From: Ridgeia piscesae
Taxonomy: Eukaryota > Annelida > Polychaeta > Sabellida > Siboglinidae
Reading direction: 5' to 3'
NCBI GenBank assembly: GCA_025642075.2
Contig: JAODUO010000130.1
Span: 478,113 to 542,112 of the forward strand
Length of the DNA stretch: 64,000 nt
This document shows, piece by piece, positions 39,801 to 51,056 of this stretch. Both the position numbers and the translations under genes were made by a program. The notes beneath the pieces are model-generated. The model saw only the letters and a list, made by a program, of their open reading frames with translations. It searched no databases and was not told the origin of the DNA. Each line of letters starts with the position of its first letter. Position 1 is the stretch's first letter.

Positions 39801-41533
39801 CGCTCAGTACCGCTCCTAAAATTGTGCACTATCGCATTATTTTCAAGATTTGTACAATACCTATCAAGCACTCTCATCTACACAACCAGCATATCTAAAT
39901 TTGATGCAAACTCCAGCAAGAAATTACAGACAGCAACGCTCAACCAGACTGAACCCATAGTAACCCTCTTTATATTCCTCGGGTGAAAACGAAAGCTGGG
40001 ACTCAAGCTATCTCGGTGTCACACCAACTCTGTGGAATTCGCTTCCTGCCAGTGTTAAATCAGGAGATAATATGGTTTCATTCCGCCAACATCTAAAAAC
40101 CTATCTCTCTAATGCTGCAGCCTATCCTTCTTAGCGTCATAGCATCTTCATACATCCATTGACGACCCACGCATTGTTTTACAATTACGAGTTTGCTTAA
40201 TCCCTTGGTCTTGTCGCGCCACTGAGCTTGATCTTCGAGGGTATTGGCGCAAAAGAAGTCATTATTATTATTAAGTGCTGACACTACTGAATAGATCTGG
40301 AGGCATATTTCAATCCGAGATAGTCCTGGGACGGCTGGGAGACAGAATATGTCCTGTAGTCTGTTCTGGAAAGGGGTACTTTGAATGTCTTGCTGTGTTG
40401 GTGTCTGGATCTTTTGATTGATGGTGTCAGGCTTAGGCCTGAGATGTTCACAAGGCCGTTAGATAGATCTTTTAAAACATTGAGAGGCAGTCAATCTTCC
40501 ATCAGGTTTCCATTGTTTGCTTCGATTCTACTGGTGCTCTTTTTTAGTGTATGGGTCCCATAACAATGTGGAAAGTCACGTTTTTGTTTGTTTTGTGAAT
40601 TTAATTTTGCATGTAAATGTTTTTATTTTGTAACCTAGTGTGTATATATGAATATAACATGTGTCAGATGTTTGGCCGCTGTAAGATGTCGTTTTTGTGG
40701 TTAGGTCAGAAAGTAATAGATTGCCAGTTCTATTTATAGCTGAGTACCAAAATGGGCACTTGTGTAGAATTCAGACCCACCTAAAATGTGCTATTATAAC
40801 TGTACATTTGCCTACATTGGATACCTCACATTAACTGTAATCCTAACCCTATTAAGTGTTATTTGTGCCATGCACATGGAATGAGTGATAAACAGTTTGT
40901 TTATGCCGACCTTACCATCTTTTCGACCTCAAAAGTGTAAATATGCGTGAGATGATGTTGAATGACTAAATTAACAATGTGAAATATAAAATGTTAGTAA
41001 AGTCTTAAGATGCAGTTATAACGACAAATTGGAGGTGGGTTCGAATTTTACATAAGTACCCCAAAATGTTACATAGAGTCAGTCAGAGGAATAAAACAAA
41101 TATTATAAGTCAGCCGACTTCCTACCGCGAGGCATCTGAACGTGTTAACTTGTAAATATAACTTGTTTCGTAACTTGTAAGTATAGCCTTACGCGACTTG
41201 TGTAATTTGCTCCAAACCTGAGCTAACGCAGGAATTGTGGCAATTCATTGTAGCCACAATATATAATATATATATATTGACCAGCTAACAGAACGTTTTC
41301 CATCGCTGGAAACGACTAAAACTAGATGACTACAGAGACAGGCGGCTAGGCATACGCGTGTATAGTCGGGCGATAATAAGTGAAACAAGTATATAGCATC
41401 ATGACAGACCCATGCCAACAGAAACCGTATAAAAACTGGTCAGTTCTCAAACAGCTATCAATATGAAACAAATGTTCTGCCATCCGTTATCTTTGGGACG
41501 CTGTATTTTATTAAAACCATAGAAACCTACCAT
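36818..41533 (-). CDS. PAM16: PAM16/MAGMAS, mitochondrial import motor subunit
   Basis: J-like subunit of the TIM23-associated import motor; it binds and restrains the J-protein PAM18 at the matrix face of the inner membrane. Exons on the minus strand: predicted start codon exon 41531-41533 (ATG directly followed by donor GTAGGT), 38877-39062 ([19 protein letters not shown], then an Ala/Gly-rich linker), 38468-38590 ([20 protein letters not shown] to GGSFYLQSK, the degenerate J-like domain) and 36818-36942 (VVRAKER plus a charged tail). All phases are 0. The last exon has a length problem: after AKER the expected frame ([15 protein letters not shown]..., TGA at 36818-36820) is reached only with a one-base gain or two-base loss in the TTTT run near 36919. 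This may be a sequencing error or a true frameshift. The predicted first exon is inference. Confidence 0.88.
37540..38010 (-). repeat. Dispersed repeat, copy B, in PAM16 intron
   Basis: Reverse-complement copy of 5440-5925, mostly matching with scattered indels. Beyond the shared end it continues into different sequence with a short tandem of GTTGCCTATAGCAACATT-like units (about 37420-37480). Confidence 0.75.
39450..40276 (+). mobile_element. L2-like LINE 3' fragment in PAM16 intron 1
   Basis: Plus-strand copy of the family nested at 26.0-26.8 kb: [29 protein letters not shown], then a frameshifted tail with [14 protein letters not shown] sequence, ending CGCAAAAGAAG plus (TTA)n near 40262-40275. 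It is more degraded than the nested copy. The left boundary is approximate. Confidence 0.8.
40747..41069. mobile_element. MITE-like element with ~37-bp inverted repeats
   Basis: Left end ACCAAAATGGGCACTTGTGT... (40747-40783) and right end ...ACATAAGTACCCCAAAATGT (41033-41069) are imperfect reverse complements of each other, bounding about 320 bp with no coding potential. A diverged relative without a clear left end lies at 42230-42450 in LRRC59 intron 1 (right end GAGGTGGGTCCGGATTCTAC). The superfamily is not assigned. Confidence 0.6.
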
Positions 41534-41707
41534 GACATTTAATCGGCAAAAATGATGACAGTAACCTCGTCAATAAAGGTGAAGGTCGCTGTGCGTATCG
41601 CGCACATGCGCATCACTTCCGTTTCGCGTTGGATTTGTACAACAGACAAACTTCCGGTCAACGTGTAAAAGGGGAGGGAAGCAGAGCGAACAACTGTCAC
41701 CATAAAG
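41534..41707. promoter_or_regulatory. Probable bidirectional promoter, PAM16 / LRRC59
   Basis: Only about 174 bp separate the predicted PAM16 start codon (minus) from the LRRC59 start codon (plus). The interval has several CpGs (CATGCGCATCACTTCCG, GTTTCGCG) and two ETS-like ACTTCCG sites, near 41614 and 41650, and no evident TATA box. The role is inferred from geometry and composition. Confidence 0.45.
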
Positions 41708-44700
41708 ATGCCTAAGGACAATTTAAAAGAGCAAGTAGAAGGAAATGAATTAGATCTAAGTCTCAGCAATCTCTCAGTTGTTCCGGTGAAGGAACTGGTA
41801 AGTTAGATTAACTGACACGTAGTGTACAAAACATGATTACGTTAGATCAACATTAAAAAAACTCATGTTTTCAGTTTTACAATACATTATACAATGGTGA
41901 AATGGGACGCGTTTGTCACTCGTCAGAGTCTGAGGCTGGCTGTGATACCAGTCATCACTAGTAACATTCCTGTTTTCCAGTTTGTAGCGATTAATTAACA
42001 GTGAACAATCAGACGCATCACTGATCAGAGTAAACTGTAGCTTGTATTGCACCACAAGTTCAACAAAATAAGACTAGTCCAACATCATCAGCTGTATTGC
42101 ACCACAAGTTCAACAAGATTAGTCCAGCATCATTGACATGATGGGTCTGGACAGGAACCTTGCATCTGTGTTTCTGACATTTTTATTAATTAATGTGAAT
42201 AATAATCAGCACAAATATAGAATGTAGAGGTAACTTACCACACTGTATATGGATACTTGGAATGAGCAATAAACACTTTGTTTAAGTACCATATTTTTAG
42301 CCTCAAATAGTGGGGTAAGATGCGCTGTGTATAAAACATAAATATGCTGGGGATGATGTTGAATAATTGAAATGAAGTATCAAATATGGTAAAGATACAG
42401 TCATTATGGCAACATTGAGGTGGGTCCGGATTCTACACAAGTGCTTAATGATCCTGAATATTTGTGGATTTATTGATTGAATTTATTTGGTAAAAAGCAC
42501 GCAAATAAAGATAATCATGATGCAAAAGCAAAGAAAGAGGAAGCATATATATATATATATATATATATAATAAAGAGGATAACACATTAAAACACACAGA
42601 AGTACACTTGTTTCCAACGTGGTCCTGAAAAAATACTATTAATTAATTTAAGAAAATAAATAGATAAATACAGTAATAAAATAATTAAAATATAAATATT
42701 TAAATACAGGTAAATAAATGTTATCAGTAAGACAATGTGCCAACATAAAAGTACTCTTCTAAAATATGATAAACATTGGTGAATGCATGCTTAGTTCAGT
42801 ACTGACATTTGCTGATGACACCAAGACCTATATCAAAGTTCTGACACTAAAGGTAGGGAGAACTATTACAGCATGACCTCGACAAGGCAACAATACAGGC
42901 TGAAAAATGGCTGATGCATTTGAGTGTGGATAAAGACAGTAATGTTAGAGTAACCCACAAGGCCACAACAAGTGCCTGTGAAGCAGTTGAAGACCCGGTG
43001 GAGGAGAACATTCTTGGCATAGTGATTCATAAATCAGTATCTGTGAGCAAACGGTACTCAGAAGTAGAACATGATTTTTGACCTAGCACAATTGTTTTTT
43101 ATCTATCATCATCAAAAGCTTGTAATTTTAATAATTTCTTGCACACTGTGTGATTTTCTAGTTCTGTCTTAAGTTAGTATTTCTTCTAAATTACTAAAAC
43201 TTTATCATACCACCTGGTTACCCAGGTAATAGCGATGTACTATTGTATTCCCTGTACTGTAATATGTATAACAACTGTATGTTTGTTTTCAGGCAACAAT
43301 ACCACGGGCAACAAGTCTGGATCTATCATGCAACCAACTTTCAGCTATCCCAGTAAGTCTTTTTTTATTAGGATTTTTTATACTATTAAATCTCTGTCAA
43401 CATTTATGCAAAACATTTAATCTTTGCTTTTAAAATACCATCAGATGTGATACATAGAAATATGATATGATATATGCATTACCATTATGGTTGTTAACAT
43501 ACAGGCACATACACAGATGTTGCAGAATTTTAAGTAAAATATTGAATACAGTAACGCGAAAACTATTCAATATATATATGTATATATATGATATTTGTGT
43601 AGATAAACAGTAGATATAGATAGATAGATGACTGTTCAGAGGACATTACATATTACCCCATATTAAGTACCTACCCATGTGCCATGTCATCCAGGACGAC
43701 TTCTGCAAACTGATGCACCTTGTGTCCATTGACCTCAGCAAGAACCAACTGAAACAGCTGCCAGCCAATTTCGGATCTCTGCGAAAACTACAACATCTTG
43801 ATTTGTACAGCAACAGTCTCACGTCTCTGCCGCTCAGTCTCTGCTACATGAAACAGCTGCAGTGGCTGGATCTCAAAGACAATCCTCTGACAGAGCCGCT
43901 CAAGTCCATTGCTGGAGACTGCATAGATGATTCACAGTGCAAACAATGTGCAAAGAAGGCGAGTCTATGTGTTTGGTGTAAATCTGCTTCATTACCTGAA
44001 TTGGTCATCATCCATCATAAAAGCAGTATTTCAGTAATGTCAACAGTTGATTTAGTTAATAAACTGTGTACATTTGTTTAAATCATTGAAAGAAATAATT
44101 TTGATTGTTACGTTTATTTGTTGAAGTCATTTGCCAGCCCAACAGATTCACTTCACACCGGTGAAAATAATGGCCACATGGTTTTCCAAAGAACAAGTTA
44201 ACAATATAAACACACAAAAACATGCATAATTGTGCTGCAGGTTCAACAGAAAACGCCTATTTTAATTATTGTTTGGGTTTGACGTTAAATAAGTAAATAA
44301 TTATGTGTGGTGATTTCACAAAAACTGGCACATCATAGACTACGGTGGTAGGTTTGTTGTTTTGTAATTTGAAATGAGACGAAGAAAACATTGATTTGAT
44401 GAGGAAAACATACCCCAAGATATTGCTTTTTGAAAAGTGTTTTGCAGCCTTTATGACATTGTGAAGATTATTAATGTGTTTTTATGTAGTATAAGTTAGT
44501 CAGTTTGCACTGTTCTCTCACGTTTTCTCAATGTTTCAATATTGTTCAACTTTACTATACTTTTTTGAGCCAGAACATTTAAGAAGTTCCCACATTTTTG
44601 TGAGGCAGTAACATTAGCATGCGATAATCAAAGCCATTGCCCAATACTCACATTTGAAACAACTGACCATTAATAAGTTGATGCAGTTTGATTGGGACTC

Positions 44701-45131
44701 TTATTTGCCCATATTGCTTTGTGTGGACAGGTTGTAACATTCATGAAGAATGTCGAATCAGAAGAACAGAGACAGAAGCAGCAGAAACTAACGGAACAAA
44801 GAGGTAGGAAGCTAAAGACAAAGTCACTCGTACTGTCCACCTCGCGTAATCTTCACATTTGCTTGGAAATGCAAGACATAAATTATAGTTACTTTAAAAT
44901 AGCATTTGCTCGGTGCCATTAAAGTACGGTTATGTGGCTGCTGTTTCATTAATAAAATGCCGTTAAATGCCCACAAATTGTGTGGCGAAAAAGTGTTTTG
45001 CATGTTGTCTATTGTTGTTGCAAGTTATACAAAACATTCCGAACTGGTTGAAGGATGTTTTCATAATATTGAACAATCATAGACATGCACATTTGCAATG
45101 GGTGGGTAAGTCAGTAGGTGAATGAGTGATG

Positions 45132-45180
<49 letters not shown>

Positions 45181-46191
45181 ATATATATGTATATATATAT
45201 ATACATTTACATGTATGTATACTAAAATATTCTAAGTAAGTTAATGTGCTGTTACATAACGGAATAACAACAACATTTGTGGATGTTACTCCAGGGTAAA
45301 CTGCCAGATAATAACCGCGACAACAGCGGTTGTTGTGCACTAATGTAAGTAGCATCAACATTCCGTGTGCTGTTTCCTCATGCATGTACGATTGTGACTT
45401 TGCATGGCAGCAATTGAAGATGCCAAGAAGGCAGCCGAGGAGAAAGATCGCGAGAGGAAGAAGGCAGAGAAAAGGGCAGAGAAGGAACGAAGGAAGAAGG
45501 AGTATCAACTGAACAAGGGCGATGAGGCGAGCCAGGGTAACACCAAGCAACAAGGTGTCCTCAATGGCAAAATGCAGAAAAAGACCGCATTGTACTCGCT
45601 ACCAATCCGCACCGGAAGACAGAAACGTGCACGTTCGTATTTCACATTGTTGGTTTTCGACAAACTCGTGTGTTATACACAACTCAATATCTATTTAATG
45701 GTGGCTTAATGTACTGTTACATTTCCACTCGTGTACTGTCTAACGTTTGAATGGTGGTCATAAGTCTTACTGATAAGTCATACTGTAAAATTTGTTTCAC
45801 CTGAAGTACGTTTGGACACTAAATGCATTAATCTTATCAATGAAACCTACCTGACATTAATACACAACATCAACAAATTACACCTGCGAGAAATATGTAA
45901 TGGGTTACCTTTATTTCTAACTATATTTTCTAACTTGTTGTTCCGTTTTGTTTGGATAGTTTTCCTCTTTCCAACACCGTTTTCCTCATGTTGTTTATAG
46001 GTACCATTCTTTCGTGCAAGGCCTTATTGATGGTTCTGCTCACGCTTATCACAGCGGCCATTGTCGGCACCTTCGGGATGTGCCAGTATGGGATATCGAA
46101 GGACGATTTCTGCGAAGTTACTGCCTTGCTTATAGAGAAATACATAAACGAAGCGAAAGCTACTGTGCTGGAATGGGTGAAGGGAGAATGA
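41708..46191 (+). CDS. LRRC59: Leucine-rich repeat-containing protein 59
   Basis: Single-pass, C-terminally anchored ER and nuclear-envelope protein that in vertebrates binds ribosomes and helps nuclear import of FGF1 and other cargo. Exons 41708-41797, 43293-43352, 43695-43958, 44731-44803, 45411-about 45632 and 46001-46191 join to 900 nt, 299 residues (human about 307). Order: N-terminal [12 protein letters not shown]; four to five LRRs at about 30-120 ([45 protein letters not shown]); [14 protein letters not shown]; a Lys/Glu/Arg-rich coiled coil at about 150-200; a membrane span [19 protein letters not shown] near 245-263; a short lumenal tail. The third exon's donor is GC (AAG/GCGAGT at 43959). 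The fifth exon's donor is weak and could instead be at 45626. Poly(A) signal AATAAA 46570-46575. Confidence 0.93.
42790..43080 (+). mobile_element. LINE reverse-transcriptase fragment in LRRC59 intron 1
   Basis: Translates in broken frames to [14 protein letters not shown], then [20 protein letters not shown] and [13 protein letters not shown], the palm region after the catalytic ADD of a CR1/Jockey-type RT. Short and frameshifted, so a relic. Confidence 0.75.
45135..45203. repeat. (TA)n microsatellite in LRRC59 intron
   Basis: About 70 bp of mostly alternating TA with TATG interruptions. A shorter AT run lies at 42546-42569. Confidence 0.95.
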
Positions 46192-46602
46192 GTCTCTGTG
46201 GCGACATGAACAGACCATCATTCAGTCCCAGCCAGCTGCTCCTATACAGCCATCATTGTGTTTATCATTGCGAAGTTGTGAACTAGTCAAGACAAGAACT
46301 GCGGCAGAACGTTGTAGAAAATGTGTGAAGTTCTTCCATGAGTACGTGAGCCAGGACGAAACGAGAGCCATGAATTCATTGTTAATAAACCCCCCAAAAC
46401 ACACGCGCGCAACTGATCCAACAGAATTGACCGGATAGTTAAGCTGAACCCCTCATTCTTATGCACAGAACGACACGCATACGGGGATGACGTGAAACCA
46501 TCGGACCCATGTCGTCCTTATATTTATTAGAGGGGAGTCTTCCTGTACAGTTCCACCAACGTGTATATGAATAAAGTTGCAAAATTCATTTGTTTGTTTT
46601 AA

Positions 46603-47085
46603 TAAGATTTAACAAGATTGCCACCTAGAGATTCAACTCTAGATGGCAGGTGGACTAGGAAGCCATTTGGCTTATCGAGAGTCCAACCTATCTATCTAAG
46701 TATACCCCGCCCGTCTTAGGTATGTCGATTTTATTTTTAAATATATTAACACTACTACAGCTGTAGCACCTACACAATCAGCTGATAATCTGTTCCATTC
46801 GTTTACTGTTCTTTGTGAAAATGAAAATTTTCTAATATCTAATCTACACTGCTTCTTTGCTAATGTAACTCCATGTCCTCTAGTCCTTCTCTCTTCCTTG
46901 ACTGTGAAAAAAATATTTCTGTCAATATTTTCATATCAATTCGATATTTTAAACACCTCAATCTGATCTCCTCTCAATCTTCTGGTTTCTAGTGTTGTTA
47001 AACCACATTCTTTTAGACGCATTTCATAACTAATATTCCTGAGTTTTGGTATCATTTTGGTTGCTCTCCTTTGTACTCTTTGTTT
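46603..47085 (-). mobile_element. 5'-truncated CR1 LINE, 3' end
   Basis: Reverse-strand copy of the CR1 family. The 3' terminal AAGATTTAAC repeats lie at the left (46603-46620), then the UTR hairpin, then the RT tail (RATKMIPKLRNISYEMRLKE). It begins about 30 bp after the LRRC59 poly(A) signal. Confidence 0.85.
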
Positions 47086-48327
47086 TGTAAATGAAACTAG
47101 GACTGCTTGCATTATCATTTTTTCGCTTGTTTATTACATACGACATTGTGTTGCTCAATTTAAGTAGACAGCGTATTCAGTTACTGCCTCATATGTATTC
47201 TCCTATTTACAATTTAAACACAAGCTGCCCCACAATTCCATGGTGGACATGCGCAATATTGTAAATTGTACATGCGTGTGTACGTGTGTGTAGAAAACAT
47301 AATACACAGTGAATAATAAATACAAGAAAACTATAAATGAATGATCCAACATTTGTGAATACTTATCTATAAACAAAAGCAAATTTAAATAGATTACATT
47401 ACAAACAAATGACATGTTTAAGATAGATAATCAGGAAAACGTCTCAATAAGTTATTTTCAATAGTAGTGCTAAAAGGCAGCTAAAATGTTCACAAGTTCT
47501 ATTTGGAGTTTGTGATTATAAATGTGGCGCCTGTCTAAACATTCTAGTATCTGACCCATATTACAAGATGTACCTTTTCAAGCACAGCCACATGCAGATC
47601 CGATGGAGCCTTGGGGCACGCAACCCGTACACCTACGTAATTGTCTTAGAGTGGTTTGAGTGTCCCCCTAGGAGAGATTGTGAACACTACCCATTCTCCA
47701 CTCTTCCTATGTCCTGTTGATGAGCCGAGACGAGGAAGAGAAGCTGGACTGTTGTGAAGATATGATTTATCAACAGACCCCCCCCCCAGTCTACTGAAAT
47801 GGCAACCAGACTTCGAGATACAGAGCGCAATAGCGTAGTCGACGTTTTTGAGGAGTGTATGTTTTTGAAACTACCCTCTCAGTTTCTGCTGTAGCGTTAC
47901 ATTTAACTGGGCGTTGTAGACTATCTGGGTGACGCTTCTGTGCATGCGCGATAAAAGTAAAATCATCCATTTATGATATCAATACCACGGGCTGTTCGTT
48001 ATGACGTATATAACCGTTCAGCAAAGTTATTTGTCGCAGATTAACACGAGGCAAACACGTTGATAGTACGCACAAATCACGTGGGTGGAATGCGCCATAT
48101 TCCGTGACAGTGATTTAAACAAACGTATTTTTTAAATGTATTGCACAACATTTTAAGCAACTCTTCACAGTAATCATCACATGAATGTTAAAGAACAGCC
48201 TGTGGTATTTATACCATAAATGCTTTGCGTTTCGCTGCACATTGATGATTTCATATTTATCGCGCATGCGCAGAAACGTCATCCAGATGTTATAACTCCG
48301 GGGAAAATGTAAGCGCAACACCGTCAA
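47086..48327. other. Intergenic region between LRRC59 and the GPCR-like gene
   Basis: AT-rich, no coding sequence recognised. The right part (from about 47900) contains scattered CpGs and the 3' flank of the minus-strand GPCR-like gene. Confidence 0.4.
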
Positions 48328-49278
48328 CTACGTCCAGTGTCTGACGAGGGAGAAGACGCTCCAGACGCCGTCGAGAGCCATACAGCTGGTCAGCGTGAAC
48401 AGGATGCCGACACTGACCGGCTGCAGAAGTTGACCAGCCATAGCGATAGCCGCCAGCAACAGACACCACGTGAGCACCGGCACATTCGTGACGATGACGA
48501 GACGATTCCACGTGGAATGGGTCGGCACCTCATCCACTTCCGACCGTGATCCGACGAGTATCGCTTTGTCGGACAGGTCATCTTTGGTCGGCTGAATTGA
48601 CCGCGGTCGCTCGAAGTCAGTGGAGGGGAGCGCAGCGACTGCAATGCCGAGAGCGAGTGTGACTACGGCCGGCGCCAGGAACAGGTACACAGCCTGCGGT
48701 GTCGCCGGGTGGACTACGAAACACAGCGGCAGATCAAAGTCCGGTACGACCAGTTTCACGTACAGCGACGCCGTGAAGGTGACGACACTGACAATGACGA
48801 CGTCTCCCAGCAGCCTCACCGTGCGACTGCTGTGTTGATTGAGCAAGACGTCCTCGTGTTCGAAGGTGCACAACATGCTCACCTGCCGACACACCACCAC
48901 GACACCGCTGGCGGCAGCAAACACTCCGGTGTACAACACCTTTTCAAGACCGAAATGCTTGCAGTCGACGGCTACGATGACGTCACTTCCGGTGTCGAAC
49001 ATTTGCCATGGCCACGCAATGGTTGCAGCGAGGGCGGCGCATAGAGACAAGTCGATGATTTTCGAATAGCGAAGTGACAGGCGAAATGTTTGCCAGCGGA
49101 TGAGGAAATGACGTCGTGTTGACAACCAGACGACGAAGCCGTTGGCGAGGACACCTGTTAGCAACAACACACCCAACAATGCCGAAAACATCCGAATACC
49201 TCGCATCGCTTGATCATCGTTTATGTTTGAGTCATCGGCTTCCGTCTCCGCGCAGTTGGGGTAACATTCTAAAGACAT
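48328..49278 (-). CDS. Divergent class A GPCR-like seven-transmembrane protein
   Basis: A 316-codon reading frame with seven hydrophobic segments. Residue order: acidic N-terminus (ETEADDSNINDD); TM1 LLGVLLLTGVLANGFVVWLS with the class A asparagine; TM2 KIIDLSLCAALAATIAWPW, the D fitting position 2.50; TM3 starting after DCKHFG and ending VVVCRQVSML where DRY is expected; TM4 DVVIVSVVTFTASLYV; TM5 YLFLAPAVVTLALGIAVA; TM6 LVIVTNVPVLTWCLLLAA; TM7 ending MALDGVWSVFS, in place of NPxxY. It is unusually GC-rich for the window. I use the ATG at 49276-49278; upstream, TTTTGCAG at 49304-49311 (minus) is a good acceptor, so an earlier exon may add residues (INPDLFDNK). Ligand unknown. I do not recognise an ortholog. 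Confidence 0.7.
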   Translation of the reverse strand: MSLECYPNCAETEADDSNINDDQAMRGIRMFSALLGVLLLTGVLANGFVVWLSTRRHFLIRWQTFRLSLRYSKIIDLSLCAALAATIAWPWQMFDTGSDVIVAVDCKHFGLEKVLYTGVFAAASGVVVVCRQVSMLCTFEHEDVLLNQHSSRTVRLLGDVVIVSVVTFTASLYVKLVVPDFDLPLCFVVHPATPQAVYLFLAPAVVTLALGIAVAALPSTDFERPRSIQPTKDDLSDKAILVGSRSEVDEVPTHSTWNRLVIVTNVPVLTWCLLLAAIAMAGQLLQPVSVGILFTLTSCMALDGVWSVFSLVRHWT

Positions 49279-49805
49279 TTTGTTGTCGAACAGGTCGGGA
49301 TTTATCTGCAAAACAAGGCGAACAGGTCTAATATATCAAACAACGAAGACTACAAGTTATATATCTAACATGTATACCATAAGTATGATGAATGTTCAGG
49401 GCACGAACGTGTAAGGAAGGTCTAGAGTCTACACGAGGACTGTGCAGTGTAATCGAGATACGGTTTACCCAGGCTCCGTGAGGTGGCAGCACTTTTAACC
49501 CGAATTTGCTGACGTCACGAGAATCTACTTTTCCGAGTTTGCCGGATTATTAGCATGCCTGCGATGTCTTCTAGTCTTCCCGTTTTAAAATATGGTCTGT
49601 CCAGCTCTCCCGCTGTCTCACTGTTTCAACGGTTTTGTTCTTGTTAGAAGTCGGCCTGTCTCGACACGCATCACGATGTATGTCCCGCGTATATATGGCT
49701 CCTTACTATTCTTCTTGATGAGCTCAAATGCATCTCAACCTGTTTTTGCAAATCATCCCCATCTTTCTTTCTGTAATTCTCCGGACTTATATGTACTCTT
49801 AAACG

Positions 49806-51056
49806 TGCCACCTCATTCGTGTGTACGTACACATATCCACCACTGGTTGTCATTCGTGTGTACCTACACATACCCACACTGGTCGTCATTCGTGTGTACC
49901 TAGTCCTACACATATCCACCACTGGTCGTCATTCGTGTGTACCTAGTCCTACACATATCCACCACTGGTCGTCATTCGTGTGTATCTAGTCCTACACATA
50001 TCCACCACTGGTCGTCATTCGTGTGTATCTAGTCCTACACATATCCACCACTGGTCGTCATTCGTGTGTACCTAGTCCTACACATATCCACCACTGGTCG
50101 TCATTCGTGTGTACCTAGTCCTACACATATCCACCACTGGTCGTCATTCGTGTGTACCTAGTTCTACACATATCCACCACTGGTCGTCATTCGTGTGTAC
50201 CTAGTCCTACACATATCCACCACTGGTCGTCATTCGTGTGTACCTAGTCCTACACATACCCACACTGGTCGTCATTCGTGCATGTGTACCTAGTCCTACA
50301 CATATCCACCACTGGTCGTCATTCGTGTGTACCTAGTCCTACACATATCCACCACTGGTCGTCATTCGTGTGTATCTAGTCCTACACATATCCACCACTG
50401 GTCGTCATTCGTGTGTATCTAGTCCTACACATATCCACCACTGGTCGTCATTCGTGTGTACCTAGTCCTACACATATCCACCACTGGTCGTCATTCGTGT
50501 GTACCTAGTCCTACACATATCCACCACTGGTCGTCATTCGTGTGTACCTAGTCCTACACATATCCACCACTGGTCGTCATTCGTGTGTACCTAGTCCTAC
50601 ACATATCCACCACTGGTCGTCATTCGTGTGTACCTAGTCCTACACATACCCACACTGGTCGTCATTCGTGTGTATCTAGTCCTACACATATCCACCACTG
50701 GTCGTCATTCGTGTGTATCTAGTCCTACACATATCCACCACTGGTCGTCATTCGTGTGTACCTAGTCCTACACATATCCACCACTGGTCGTCATTCGTGT
50801 GTACCTAGTCCTACACATATCCACCACTGGTCGTCATTCGTGTGTACCTAGTCCTATACATATCCACCACTGGTCGTCATTCGTGTGTACCTAGTCCTAC
50901 ACATATCCACCACTGGTCGTCATTCGTGTGTATCTAGTCCTACACATATCCACCACTGGTCGTCATTCGTGTGTATCTAGTCCTACACATATCCACCACT
51001 GGTCGTCATTCGTGTGTATCTAGTCCTACACATATCTATCCACCACTGGTCGTCAT
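49806..51056. repeat. 43-bp minisatellite (~28 copies)
   Basis: Units containing GTCGTCATTCGTGTGTACCT and AGTCCTACACATATCCACCA, period 43 bp. GTACCT/GTATCT variants are spread in blocks, suggesting homogenisation, and three shorter units (CATACCCACACTGG) recur. The gap from 49279 to 49805 holds no recognisable gene. Confidence 0.95.

Noticed and set aside
45404..45709. Reading the LRRC59 coiled-coil exon as a separate 101-codon gene
   Set aside because: Acceptor, phase and the match to LRRC59 show it is an internal exon; the extra C-terminal residues are intronic.
49303..49311. TTG at 49309-49311 as the GPCR-like start
   Set aside because: TTG is not a usual animal start codon and the bases form a splice acceptor (TTTTGCAG). 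The first ATG in the frame is at 49276-49278.
49806..51056. Regular 43-bp repeats considered as a CRISPR-like array
   Set aside because: Units are contiguous with no unique spacers, the genome is animal, and no cas genes exist. It is a minisatellite.
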